64,000 bases of DNA from Nonomuraea rhodomycinica (GTDB lineage Bacteria; Actinomycetota; Actinomycetes; Streptosporangiales; Streptosporangiaceae), in the NCBI RefSeq assembly GCF_013363995.1, contig NZ_JABWGO010000007.1:369870-433869 (forward strand), given 5' to 3'. Made by a program: the position numbers and the translations under genes. Position 1 is the first letter of the stretch. Each line of letters opens with the position of its first letter. Below the pieces are notes generated by a model. That model made no database searches, was not told the DNA's origin, and saw only the letters and a program-made list of their open reading frames with translations. This document shows, piece by piece, positions 41,853-49,787 of this stretch.

Positions 41853-42290
41853 TCAGACGGCGGCGAGCTCGCGGGGACGGGCCTCGGCCTCGTCGTCCCA
41901 GGACAGCAGCTTGCGCAGGTGGACCGTGGTGCCCCGGCCGGGGGTGACGCCGAAGGAGATCTCGTCGACCACGGAGCGCATGATGAGCAGCCCCCGGCCG
42001 TTCTCGGTGTCGGAGGGAGGGAAGTGCAGCGGCATGGAGGGGAGGCCGCCGCCGTTGTCGGCCACGCGCACGTCGCAGCGGCCGTAGCCGATCGCCGCGG
42101 TCACTTCGTACCGGTTGCCCGGACCGCCGTGCCGGACGGCGTTGGAGCACGCCTCGGAGACGGCGAGCAGCATGTCGGAGATGCAGGTCTCGCTCACGCT
42201 GAGCGAGCGCATCGCGTCTCCGAGCACCCGCCTCACCATCGGTATGCCGATCGCATCCCGGGGCAGTGCCAACGAGAACTCAATATCCAC
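41853..42290 (-). CDS. RsbW-like ATP-binding protein (anti-sigma factor/serine kinase family)
   Basis: 145 residues of HATPase_c_2 type. It has an N-box (LLAVSEACSNAVRHGG), a G1 box (VRVADNGGGLP) and a G2-like NGRGLLIMRSVVDEISF followed by GTTVHLRK. RsbW-type proteins bind a sigma factor and phosphorylate an anti-sigma antagonist; many actinobacterial paralogues have unknown partners. GTG 42290 follows GGAGG at 6 nt. It lies on the purine strand between purS and purQ. No antagonist or sigma gene is adjacent, so its partners are elsewhere. Confidence 0.9.
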   Translation of the reverse strand: MDIEFSLALPRDAIGIPMVRRVLGDAMRSLSVSETCISDMLLAVSEACSNAVRHGGPGNRYEVTAAIGYGRCDVRVADNGGGLPSMPLHFPPSDTENGRGLLIMRSVVDEISFGVTPGRGTTVHLRKLLSWDDEAEARPRELAAV

Positions 42291-42460
42291 CGGACTCCTC
42301 CGGGCTCCGGAATGTCACCTGGAGTAGGTTTCCCCGTGAAAACGGGGCTAACCGCAAAATCACGCTGTTGTTATTTACTGTTGGCACGCCCGTGGCATTG
42401 TGGCACGCCCGAACCCGGCTTTAAGCCCCCAAGGGGAAATCCGGCCGCCAAATGTGACGT
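42291..42460. other. Low-GC gap between purS and the RsbW-like gene
   Basis: 170 bp, AT-richer than its neighbours. It contains a 6-bp stem CCCCGT/ACGGGG with a GAAA loop (42332-42347), a direct repeat of GGCACGCCCG near 42385 and 42402, and CCCCCAAGGGG near 42428. It may hold the promoter of the RsbW-like gene and a weak terminator for purS. No clear -35/-10 pair could be fixed. Confidence 0.5.
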
Positions 42461-42706
42461 CTAGCCCTCAACCCGGACGGTGTAGTCCTCGATCACGGTG
42501 TTGGCGAGCAGGGTCTCGGCCATCTTACGGACCTCGGCCAGCGCCGTCTCGTCGGCCGGGCCGTCCAGCTCGATCTCGAACCGCTTGCCCTGGCGTACCT
42601 CCGACACCCCGGAGAAGCCCAGCCGGGGCAGCGCACGGGCGATCGCCTGCCCCTGGGGGTCGAGAATCTCCGGCTTCAGCATGACGTCTACGATGACGCG
42701 CGCCAC
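42461..42706 (-). CDS. purS: Phosphoribosylformylglycinamidine synthase subunit PurS
   Basis: An 81-residue subunit that bridges PurQ and PurL and helps ammonia transfer. It reads VARVIVDVMLKPEILDPQGQ, then ARALPRLGFSGVSEVRQGKR, FEIEL and MAETLLANTVIEDYTV, the standard PurS pattern and length. The GTG start at 42706 follows AGGAGG at 6 nt. It is divergent from pdhA. In most relatives purS directly precedes purQ; here a regulator gene lies between. Confidence 0.96.
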   Translation of the reverse strand: MARVIVDVMLKPEILDPQGQAIARALPRLGFSGVSEVRQGKRFEIELDGPADETALAEVRKMAETLLANTVIEDYTVRVEG

Positions 42707-42755
42707 TGCGTTCCTCCTGGTACGGCGGGTTGGGAAAGCCAGCCTACCGGCGCGT

Positions 42756-42823
42756 GTGGCAGACGGTACAACGGGAACGGGGAAGTGCATGGGGCTTGCG
42801 CGGAGGGCTGTGACGTCTGCCAC
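42756..42823. repeat. Separated inverted repeat in the purS-pdhA gap
   Basis: GTGGCAGACG (42756-42765) and its exact complement CGTCTGCCAC (42814-42823) lie about 48 bp apart, between two divergent genes. It may be a pair of operator half-sites; the regulator is unknown. Confidence 0.5.
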
Positions 42824-42930
42824 GATGTCCCCACATGCGTACGAACCACCACCACATGGTCCGACGCTCACAAGGCCGGCATGAGGTGGCAATCCCGCCC
42901 GAATCGGCCCCGACCGCACAGGAGTGGCAC

Positions 42931-44025
42931 GTGACCGCCGACGCCTCTCGTGGTGCCGCAGCACCTCCGGAGCTCGTCCAGCTCCTCACCCCGGAGGGTG
43001 AGCGCGTTGAGCACCCCGACTACGACATCGACCTCAAGCCCGAGGAGGTCAGGTCGCTCTACCGCGACCTGGTGCTCGTCCGGCGCATCGACCTGGAGGC
43101 CGTCGCCCTGCAACGTCAGGGTGAGCTCGGCATCTGGGCCTCGCTGCTCGGCCAGGAGGCGGCGCAGATCGGCTCCGGCCGCGCCCTGACCGACGCCGAC
43201 ATGGCCTTCCCCACCTACCGCGAGCACGGTGTCGCCTGGTGCCGCGACGTCGACCCGGTCAAGCTGCTCGGCCTGTTCCGGGGCGTCAACCACGGAGGCT
43301 GGGACCCCAAGGAGCACAACTTCCACCTCTACACGATCGTCATCGGCAGCCAGACCCTGCACGCGGTCGGCTACGCCATGGGCGTCCAGCGCGACGACGC
43401 GCCCTCGGCCACCATCGCCTACTTCGGCGACGGCGCCACCTCCCAGGGCGACGTCAACGAGTCGTTCATCTGGGCCAGCGTCTTCAACGCGCCGATCGTG
43501 TTCTTCTGCCAGAACAACCAGTGGGCGATCTCCGAGCCGCTGGAGAAGCAGACCCGCATCCCCCTCTACCGGCGGGCGTCCGGCTTCGGCTTCCCCGGCA
43601 TCCGCGTCGACGGCAACGACGTCTTCGCGTGCCTCGCGGTCACCCGGCAGGCGCTCAAGAACGCCCGCGAGGGCCAGGGCCCCACCCTGATCGAGGCGTA
43701 CACGTACCGGATGGGCGCCCACACCACGACCGACGACCCCACCCGCTACCGGGTCGCCAGCGAGCTGGAGGCGTGGAAGCTCAAGGACCCCATCGAGCGG
43801 GTCAAGTCGTACCTGTTCAAGAACGAGCTGGCCGACCAGGCGTTCTTCGACTCCGTCGAGGCCGAGGCCGACCAGCTCGGAGCCGACCTGCGCAGGCGCT
43901 GCCTGGCCATGCCCGACCCCGGGCCGCTCGACATCTTCGACCACGTCTACGCGGAGCCCCACCCGCTGATCGACGAGGAGCGCGCCCAGTTCGCCGCCTA
44001 CCTGGAGGGCTTCGAGCAGCGATGA
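42931..44025 (+). CDS. pdhA: Pyruvate/branched-chain 2-oxoacid dehydrogenase E1 alpha subunit
   Basis: A 364-residue TPP-dependent subunit that decarboxylates a 2-oxo acid. The TPP motif runs GDGATSQGDVNESF to FFCQNNQ (GDG about 27 residues before NN). YRMGAHTTTDDPTRYR carries the phosphorylation-loop region of E1 alpha. GTG 42931 is preferred because AGGAG lies 6 nt upstream; the ATG at 42835 would add 32 residues unlike the family. It overlaps pdhB by ATGA. Branched-chain substrates are possible, and vdh lies about 22 kb away. Confidence 0.94.
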   Translation: MTADASRGAAAPPELVQLLTPEGERVEHPDYDIDLKPEEVRSLYRDLVLVRRIDLEAVALQRQGELGIWASLLGQEAAQIGSGRALTDADMAFPTYREHGVAWCRDVDPVKLLGLFRGVNHGGWDPKEHNFHLYTIVIGSQTLHAVGYAMGVQRDDAPSATIAYFGDGATSQGDVNESFIWASVFNAPIVFFCQNNQWAISEPLEKQTRIPLYRRASGFGFPGIRVDGNDVFACLAVTRQALKNAREGQGPTLIEAYTYRMGAHTTTDDPTRYRVASELEAWKLKDPIERVKSYLFKNELADQAFFDSVEAEADQLGADLRRRCLAMPDPGPLDIFDHVYAEPHPLIDEERAQFAAYLEGFEQR

Positions 44026-45002
44026 CGATCCTGAGCCTGTCCAAGGCGCTCAACGAGGGCATGCGCAAGGCGATGGAGGACGACCCCAAGGTCCTCATCA
44101 TGGGAGAGGACGTCGGCAAGCTCGGCGGCGTCTTCCGCGTCACCGACGGCCTGCAGAAGGACTTCGGCGAGGACCGGGTCATCGACACCCCGCTCGCCGA
44201 GTCGGGCATCATCGGCACCGCCATCGGCCTCGCGCTGCGCGGCTACCGGCCGGTGTGCGAGATCCAGTTCGACGGGTTCGTCTTCCCCGCGGCCGACCAG
44301 ATCATCACCCAGCTCGCCAAGATGCCGATGCGCTCGCTCGGCGCGATCAAGCTGCCCGTGGTCGTCCGCATCCCGTGCGGCGGCGGCATCGGCGCGGTCG
44401 AGCACCACAGCGAGTCGCCCGAGGCGTACTTCACCCACACCGCCGGCCTGCGCGTCGTCGCCTGCTCCAACCCCGCCGACGCCTACACGATGATCCAGCA
44501 GGCGATCCGCTGCGACGACCCGGTCATCTTCTTCGAGCCCAAGCGCCGCTACTGGGAGAAGGCCGACATCGACACCGCCGACACCGGCTGGTGGACCCCC
44601 CTCGACAAGGGCAAGGTCGTCCGGCCGGGCACCGACGCCACGCTCGTCGCGTACGGGCCGATGGTCAAGACCTGCCTGGAGGCCGCGAAGGCGGCCGAGG
44701 ACGACGGCAGGTCCCTGGAGGTCATCGACCTGCGCTCGCTCAACCCGCTCGACACCCCGCTCGTCATGGACTCCGTCCGCCGCACCGGCCGCGTCGTGGT
44801 GGTGCACGAGGCGCCGGTCAACAGCGGGTTCGGCGCCGAGCTGGCGGCCCGGATCACCGAGCAGTGCTTCTACCACCTGGAGGCCCCGGTGCTGCGCGTC
44901 GGCGGGTTCTCCACCCCGTACCCCCCGTCCAAGCTGGAGGAGCACTACCTGCCCGACCTGGACAGGGTGCTCGACGCCGTCGACCGCTCCTTCGGCTTCT
45001 GA
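44022..45002 (+). CDS. pdhB: Pyruvate/branched-chain 2-oxoacid dehydrogenase E1 beta subunit
   Basis: 326 residues forming the alpha2-beta2 E1 heterotetramer with PdhA. Landmarks are VLIMGEDVGKLGGVFRVTDG, TPLAESGIIGTAIGLALRGY, EIQFDGFVFPAADQI, GGGIGAVEHHSESPEAYF and GFGAELAARITEQCF. The ATG overlaps the pdhA stop by 4 bp, giving tight coupling in 1:1 ratio. Length is normal for the family. Confidence 0.95.
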   Translation: MTILSLSKALNEGMRKAMEDDPKVLIMGEDVGKLGGVFRVTDGLQKDFGEDRVIDTPLAESGIIGTAIGLALRGYRPVCEIQFDGFVFPAADQIITQLAKMPMRSLGAIKLPVVVRIPCGGGIGAVEHHSESPEAYFTHTAGLRVVACSNPADAYTMIQQAIRCDDPVIFFEPKRRYWEKADIDTADTGWWTPLDKGKVVRPGTDATLVAYGPMVKTCLEAAKAAEDDGRSLEVIDLRSLNPLDTPLVMDSVRRTGRVVVVHEAPVNSGFGAELAARITEQCFYHLEAPVLRVGGFSTPYPPSKLEEHYLPDLDRVLDAVDRSFGF

Positions 45003-45018
45003 GAGGGGACTCGTTTTC

Positions 45019-46497
45019 ATGCGACGTGAGTTCAAGCTCCCCGACGTCGGCGAAGGGCTGACCGAGGCGGAGATCGTCCGCTGGCACGTCAAGGAAGGCG
45101 ACGCGGTCAAGGTCAACCAGATCGTCGTCGAGATCGAGACGGCCAAGTCGATCGTCGAGCTGCCGATCCCCTGGGACGGGGTGGTCGCCGGGCTGATGGC
45201 CGAGGCGGGCCAGACAGTCGACGTGGGCGTGCCCATCATCGCCGTCGACACGGCCGAGGAGGGCGAGGCGCCCGCGCAGGCCCCGTCCGGGCAGGCCGCG
45301 TCCGGCGCGGCCGAGGCCCCCGGCCGCGGCGAGGCGCTGGCCGACGACATGGTGCCGCGGCCGCCCGCCGAGGGCGCGGTCGAGCCGGGCGTCCACGGCA
45401 GCCCGGCGCCCAAGGAGGAGCGCCAGGCGGTCCTGGTGGGCTACGGGGTGAAGACCGGCGCCACCAAGCGCCGCCCCCGCAAGCCCTCCCCGGCCGCCCC
45501 CGGTGCCCAGCACGCGGCGGCCGCCCGGACGGCGCCGGCCCGGCCCTCCGCCGTGCCGCCCGCTCCCGTTCCGGCCACGCCGGCTCCGGCCGCCCCCGTC
45601 CCCGGGCGGGTGGCGGTGCTCGCCAAGCCGCCGGTCCGCAAGCTGGCCCGCGACCTCGGCGTCGACCTGACCACGCTGACCGGCTCGGGCCCGCAGGGCA
45701 CCATCACCCGCGACGACGTCCACGCCGCCGCCCGTTCCCCCCAGCCCGCCGCGCCGGCTGGGGAGCGCGCGACGACCTGGACGGCCGAGCGCGGCCCGCG
45801 CGAGGAGCGCGTCCCGGTCAAGGGAGTGCGGAAGATGACGGCCCAGGCCATGGTGGCCAGCGCCTTCACCGCCCCGCACGTCACCGAGTTCCTCCAGGTG
45901 GACGTCACCGAGACGATGGCGGCGGTCCGCCGGCTGCGCGAGCTGCCCGACTTCGCCGAGGTCAAGGTCTCGCCGCTGCTCCTCGTGGCCAAGGCGGTGC
46001 TCGTCGCCGCCCGGCGCCACCCGATGATCAACTCGGCCTGGGACGAGCAGGCCCAGGAGATCGTGGTCAAGCACTACGTGAACCTGGGCATCGCCGCCGC
46101 CACCCCGCGCGGCCTCGTGGTGCCCAACGTCAAGGACGCCCACGAGCTGTCCCTGCCCGAGCTGGCCAGGCGGCTCACCGAGCTCGCCGAGACGGCCAGG
46201 GCCGGCCGCGCCCAGCCCGCCGACATGGCGGGCGGCACGTTCACGATCACGAACGTGGGCGTGTTCGGCGTCGACGCGGGCACCCCCATCCTGAACCCCG
46301 GCGAGGCCGCGATCCTCGCCTTCGGCCAGGTCAGGGACATGCCCTGGGTGGTGGACGGCGAGCTGGCGGTGCGCAAGGTCACCACGCTGGCGCTGTCGTT
46401 CGACCACCGGATCGTGGACGGCGAGCTGGGCTCGCTGTTCCTCCGCGACGTCGGCGCCATGCTGGAGGACCCGCTGCGCATGCTCGCCTGGAACTGA
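45019..46497 (+). CDS. pdhC: Dihydrolipoamide acyltransferase (E2)
   Basis: 492 residues. The lipoyl domain (1-80) has Lys43 in IETAKSIVELP. A long Ala/Pro-rich linker (80-200) follows, then the peripheral-subunit-binding domain, VRKLARDLGVDLTTLTGSGP, which docks E1/E3, and the catalytic domain with SFDHRIVDG, the His-Asp pair of the acyl-transfer site. It starts 16 bp after pdhB and completes the E1-E2 operon. The E3 component is lpdA at 9-10 kb. A single lipoyl domain is present. Confidence 0.95.
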   Translation: MRREFKLPDVGEGLTEAEIVRWHVKEGDAVKVNQIVVEIETAKSIVELPIPWDGVVAGLMAEAGQTVDVGVPIIAVDTAEEGEAPAQAPSGQAASGAAEAPGRGEALADDMVPRPPAEGAVEPGVHGSPAPKEERQAVLVGYGVKTGATKRRPRKPSPAAPGAQHAAAARTAPARPSAVPPAPVPATPAPAAPVPGRVAVLAKPPVRKLARDLGVDLTTLTGSGPQGTITRDDVHAAARSPQPAAPAGERATTWTAERGPREERVPVKGVRKMTAQAMVASAFTAPHVTEFLQVDVTETMAAVRRLRELPDFAEVKVSPLLLVAKAVLVAARRHPMINSAWDEQAQEIVVKHYVNLGIAAATPRGLVVPNVKDAHELSLPELARRLTELAETARAGRAQPADMAGGTFTITNVGVFGVDAGTPILNPGEAAILAFGQVRDMPWVVDGELAVRKVTTLALSFDHRIVDGELGSLFLRDVGAMLEDPLRMLAWN

Positions 46498-46568
46498 CGC
46501 GTGAGGCTCGGGGCGGACGGCCCCCGCGAGTCGTCCGCCCCACGCCGGACCGGCGTGCCGCGCCTCGG

Positions 46569-46574
46569 TAGGGT
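46569..46574 (+). promoter_or_regulatory. -10 element of leaderless Dabb-protein gene
   Basis: TAGGGT, six bases, then ATG 46581, with no ribosome site. Identical in layout to the MetF-like gene promoter at 32730. Confidence 0.6.
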
Positions 46575-46580
46575 GATCGC

Positions 46581-46874
46581 ATGATTCGCCATGTCGTGCT
46601 GTTCACCTGGACCGATGACGCCACCGACGAGCAGAAGGCGGCGGTGCCGGCCGCGCTGGAGAAGCTGCCGGCCGCCATCCCGCAGATCCGCGCCTACACC
46701 TTCGGTCCCGACGCGGGCATCAATCAGGGCAACCACGACTTCGCGGTGGTCGCCGACTTCGACAACCTCGACGACTACGTGATCTACCGCGACGACGCCG
46801 TGCACCAGGCCGTGATCGCGGAGCACATCAAGCCCATCCTGGCGAGCCGCGCCGCCGTCCAGCTCAGTCTGTAG
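46581..46874 (+). CDS. Stress-responsive A/B barrel (Dabb) domain protein
   Basis: 97 residues, one Dabb ferredoxin-like domain: MIRHVVLFTWTDDATDEQKA, ALEKLPAAIPQIRAYTFG and HDFAVVADFDNLDDYVIYRD, followed by HQAVIAEHIKPIL. The fold forms dimers. Relatives include plant stress proteins and olivetolic-acid-cyclase-like enzymes; most bacterial members are uncharacterised. The message looks leaderless. Its last 11 bp overlap the stop end of the convergent CU044_5270 gene. Confidence 0.92.
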   Translation: MIRHVVLFTWTDDATDEQKAAVPAALEKLPAAIPQIRAYTFGPDAGINQGNHDFAVVADFDNLDDYVIYRDDAVHQAVIAEHIKPILASRAAVQLSL

Positions 46875-47859
46875 CCTCGGGCGGCCGCTCGTCCGTCCAG
46901 CCGAGCCGCCGCACCGCGTACGCGTCGAGCACATCGCCGCTCACCACGGTCTGCACGGCCAGCAGGTCGCCGCTCGTGGGGTCGATGACCAGCTGCTGCC
47001 GGATGAACGCGTTGCCGTGCTCCAGCGCGATGCCGGTACGCCCCTCGGTGTCGTGGGCCCGCCCGACGACGTCCGCGCCGGGGAGGCCGGCCAGCATCCG
47101 GTAGACCGCCGCCCTCGCGCGGGGCGTCGCCGCGCTGTCCAGGAGGATCCAGCGGGCCGCGGCCCACAGCCATTCCTCGTCCTTGTCCACGCGGTCTTTC
47201 GGACGCTGCCTCAGCAACAGGGCCTTGAGCGCCCCGGCCTCCTCGGGCAGCGTCGCCTGCTTGAGCCTCATCGGCATGAAGAAGACCTTGCCGATCTGGC
47301 AGTCGTCGTGATCGCCGCAGAGCTTCGGCGAACCTGCCTTCTTCCACGCCCTCCTGTCGGCGGCGGTCGGCAGGCTGGAGGAGACGCGCCCTTGCTCGCT
47401 CCGCCGCCGCCCCTGGCGGTCGATCCACACGACCTCCGTGAGCCGGTGCTCGACGGTGAACGGGGGGTCCGCCTTGGTCCAGGCGCGCCGGGTCCGGATC
47501 GCCTCGCGCCGCCACCACGCCCCCGTGCCCGGCGGCTGCGCGGCCAGCCGGTCCGCCGCCGTCGCCAGGGCCTCCTCCGGCGAGGACGCCGTCGGAGAGG
47601 ACGTCGTCGCGACGGCGGTGGCCGTGGTCGAGGGGGACACCGTCCCGGTCCGGTCACCACCCAGCCGGGGTACGACCACGGCCCCGGCCGCCAGCACGCC
47701 CGTGACGGCCGCCGCCGCGAGCGTCACCCGCGGCCAGACGGATGTCCGGCGCCGCCGCCGGGTCCCGCCCAGCACCTCCGCCCGTACGGCCAGCACCCGC
47801 GCGTGGTCGGCGGGCGGGACGTCCGGCATGACGTCGTCCACGAGCTGGAATTCCCTCAT
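46864..47859 (-). CDS. CU044_5270-family membrane protein paired with an ECF sigma factor
   Basis: 331 residues: a short cytoplasmic N-terminus (MREFQLVDDVMPDVPPADHA), one membrane helix (about 48-68) and a large extracellular domain with VVWIDRQGRRRSEQ and VIDPTSGDLLAVQTVV, plus a Cys pair (LCGDHDDCQ). The family is repeatedly found beside ECF sigma genes in actinomycetes and is thought to act as an anti-sigma or sensor. Its ATG overlaps the sigma stop (TGATG), so the two are coupled. Confidence 0.88.
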   Translation of the reverse strand: MREFQLVDDVMPDVPPADHARVLAVRAEVLGGTRRRRRTSVWPRVTLAAAAVTGVLAAGAVVVPRLGGDRTGTVSPSTTATAVATTSSPTASSPEEALATAADRLAAQPPGTGAWWRREAIRTRRAWTKADPPFTVEHRLTEVVWIDRQGRRRSEQGRVSSSLPTAADRRAWKKAGSPKLCGDHDDCQIGKVFFMPMRLKQATLPEEAGALKALLLRQRPKDRVDKDEEWLWAAARWILLDSAATPRARAAVYRMLAGLPGADVVGRAHDTEGRTGIALEHGNAFIRQQLVIDPTSGDLLAVQTVVSGDVLDAYAVRRLGWTDERPPEATD

Positions 47860-48392
47860 CAGAGCTCCACCCCCAGGGAGTCGCGCAGCTTGGTACGGGC
47901 CCGGCTGAGCCGGGAGGCGACGGTGCCGTTGGCGACGCCGAGCGCCGCGGCCACCTCGTCGTAGGTGAGCCCGCCGTACGCGACGAGCAGCACCACGTCG
48001 CGCTCGCCGCGCGACAGGCCGGCCAGCGCGGCCGAGAGCCCCCGCACGGTCACCCCGGCGGAGACGCGCTCCACGATCCGCTGGTCGTGGCCGTCGTCGT
48101 CCTGCGGCGGCCCGGAGCGGGCCAGCGCCCGGTAACGCCGTACCTCGGCGCGCCGGTGCCGGCCGACGAGCCTGGTGGCGATGCCGTACAGCCAGGGCCT
48201 GACCCCGCCCCGGGAGGCGTCGAAGCTGTGCCGGCGGCGGAAGGCGACGAGGAAGGTCTCCGCCGCCAGGTCCTCCGCCACGTCGAGGTCGAGCCGGCGT
48301 CCGATGTAACGGCGGATCTCCTCGTAGTGGGCGTCGAAGACGGTCGCGAACCGCTCGGGGTCCGCCACCGCTCCGTCGAGCGATGCGGTCAT
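47859..48392 (-). CDS. ECF-type RNA polymerase sigma factor
   Basis: 177 residues. Region 2 is FATVFDAHYEEIRRYIGRRL and DVAEDLAAETFLVAFRR; region 4 is LSRGERDVVLLVAYGGLTYD, then EVAAALGVANGTVASRLSRA. The downstream coupled membrane protein probably regulates it. AGGAG lies ahead of the ATG. The target promoters cannot be inferred without the regulon; self-control is common in this family. Confidence 0.94.
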   Translation of the reverse strand: MTASLDGAVADPERFATVFDAHYEEIRRYIGRRLDLDVAEDLAAETFLVAFRRRHSFDASRGGVRPWLYGIATRLVGRHRRAEVRRYRALARSGPPQDDDGHDQRIVERVSAGVTVRGLSAALAGLSRGERDVVLLVAYGGLTYDEVAAALGVANGTVASRLSRARTKLRDSLGVEL

Positions 48393-48465
48393 GCAAGGGT
48401 CTCCTTGCCGGGGAACACGGGCACCTGTGATTGCCCGTTCCCGGGGGACCCTTCCGAAGAAAGTG

Positions 48466-48690
48466 TCAGATCTCCGGCGGGTTGTTCTCGCGGTGCATCA
48501 GCCGGGCGTCGGAGGTGTGGCCGCGCCGGGGCGCCAGCACGACGCTGAGCACGATGCCGATACCGCCGACGATCATGAAGATGAGGCCGATCACGTCCAT
48601 GTGGACGGCGTCGCCGAACACGTCCGGCTCGATGGCGAACTTCAGGATGGCGCCGAGCGTGAGGATGAAGATGCTGACCCCGACACCCAT
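48466..48690 (-). CDS. DUF6458-family small membrane protein
   Basis: 74 residues with two membrane helices (MGVGVSIFILTLGAILKFAI and DVIGLIFMIVGGIGIVLSVV) and a basic cytoplasmic tail ending in HRENNPPEI. This is the DUF6458 pattern of actinobacteria, function unknown. GGAGG precedes the ATG by 5 nt. Confidence 0.87.
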   Translation of the reverse strand: MGVGVSIFILTLGAILKFAIEPDVFGDAVHMDVIGLIFMIVGGIGIVLSVVLAPRRGHTSDARLMHRENNPPEI

Positions 48691-48755
48691 GACGACCTCC
48701 GGAGGCGAACGGCGAGTACGCCCACGGTCATACCCGAGTAAAGGCGATCACACCC

Positions 48756-49694
48756 TCAGGCGAGGCACGAGAGTGGACGGCCCCCGTTGAAGGTGATCAT
48801 GTCGCCGACGGCCGCGACGAGGTCGATGTCGCCGCCCCTCGGCAGGCCGTCCAGCTCGGCGTAGGCGCGGTGCAGGTTGCCGACGATCCGCTCGGGGTCG
48901 AGCAGGGCCGCCCACTCGCCGAGGTCGGTCTCGCGGGCCGTCTCCAGCGGCGTGAGCCCCGCCGCCCGGCCGCGCTCGGCGCTCTCGCGCACGAAGCGCA
49001 GGTAGCCGCGCACCCGCCCGATCACCTCGGGCCCGCACACGTCGCCGTGGCCGGGCACGATCGTCTCGGCCCCCAGCTCCTCCAGCCGGTCCAGCGCCTC
49101 CAGCGCGCCGTCCACCGAGCCCATGAGCACGAACGGCGTGCCGCCGTTGAAGAGCAGGTCGCCGGAGAACAGCAGGCGGCGCTCCGGGATCCACACGTAC
49201 GAGTCGTTGGTGGTGTGCGCGGCGGTGCCGACGTGGCGCACCTCGCAGCGCAGCTCGTCGGAGTGGAGGGTCACGCCGTCGGTGTAGGTGAGGAACGGCG
49301 CCACGGCCTCCAGCTCGCCCCACTCGACCTCGGGCGACCACGCGGCCCGGTAGGCGGGGATGCCCTCGGCCAGCACCAGCTCGCGGGTGCGCTCGTGGGC
49401 GACGATCGTGGCCTCGGGGAACAGGTGGTTGCCGAAGGTGTGGTCGCCGTGGTGGTGGGTGTTGACCAGCGTCGTGAACGGCCGGTCGGTCACCCGGGCG
49501 ACGGCCTCCCGGTAGGCCCGGGTGCGGCGCTCGGTCGAGCACGAGTCGATGCCGATGACGCCGCGCCGCCCGGCCAGGAACCCGGTGTTGTTGATCCACC
49601 AGCTCCCGTCGGGCTGGACGTAGGCGTACACGCCGTCGGAGACCTCTTCGACGCGCGGCGGGGGGAGCGGGTGGTCGTGGGGAGTGGCGCTCAT
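48756..49694 (-). CDS. MBL-fold metallo-hydrolase
   Basis: 312 residues. The zinc motif HHHGDH is in NTHHHGDHTFGN, with later ligands in VGTAAHTTND, LFSGDLLFNGG and VPGHGDVCG. It is a soluble metallo-beta-lactamase-fold enzyme with a ~90-residue helical C-terminal extension. Such proteins hydrolyse varied esters, thioesters or lactones. The aromatic-rich VQPDGSWWINNTGFLAGRRG at the N-terminus fits the cyclase/dehydrase-like group. Substrate unknown. Confidence 0.9.
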   Translation of the reverse strand: MSATPHDHPLPPPRVEEVSDGVYAYVQPDGSWWINNTGFLAGRRGVIGIDSCSTERRTRAYREAVARVTDRPFTTLVNTHHHGDHTFGNHLFPEATIVAHERTRELVLAEGIPAYRAAWSPEVEWGELEAVAPFLTYTDGVTLHSDELRCEVRHVGTAAHTTNDSYVWIPERRLLFSGDLLFNGGTPFVLMGSVDGALEALDRLEELGAETIVPGHGDVCGPEVIGRVRGYLRFVRESAERGRAAGLTPLETARETDLGEWAALLDPERIVGNLHRAYAELDGLPRGGDIDLVAAVGDMITFNGGRPLSCLA

Positions 49695-49787
49695 GGCCCC
49701 GACCGTACCGCCGGGACACCCCGCCGGATCGCCAGGACGCCCGCTCCGGGGCCGGAGCGGGCGTCCAGGTGCTGAGGCCGGGCGGCG

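Noticed and set aside
42835..42930. Extended pdhA N-terminus from ATG 42835
   Set aside because: The GTG at 42931 has a well-placed AGGAG, and the extra 32 residues (His/Arg-rich) do not resemble E1 alpha.
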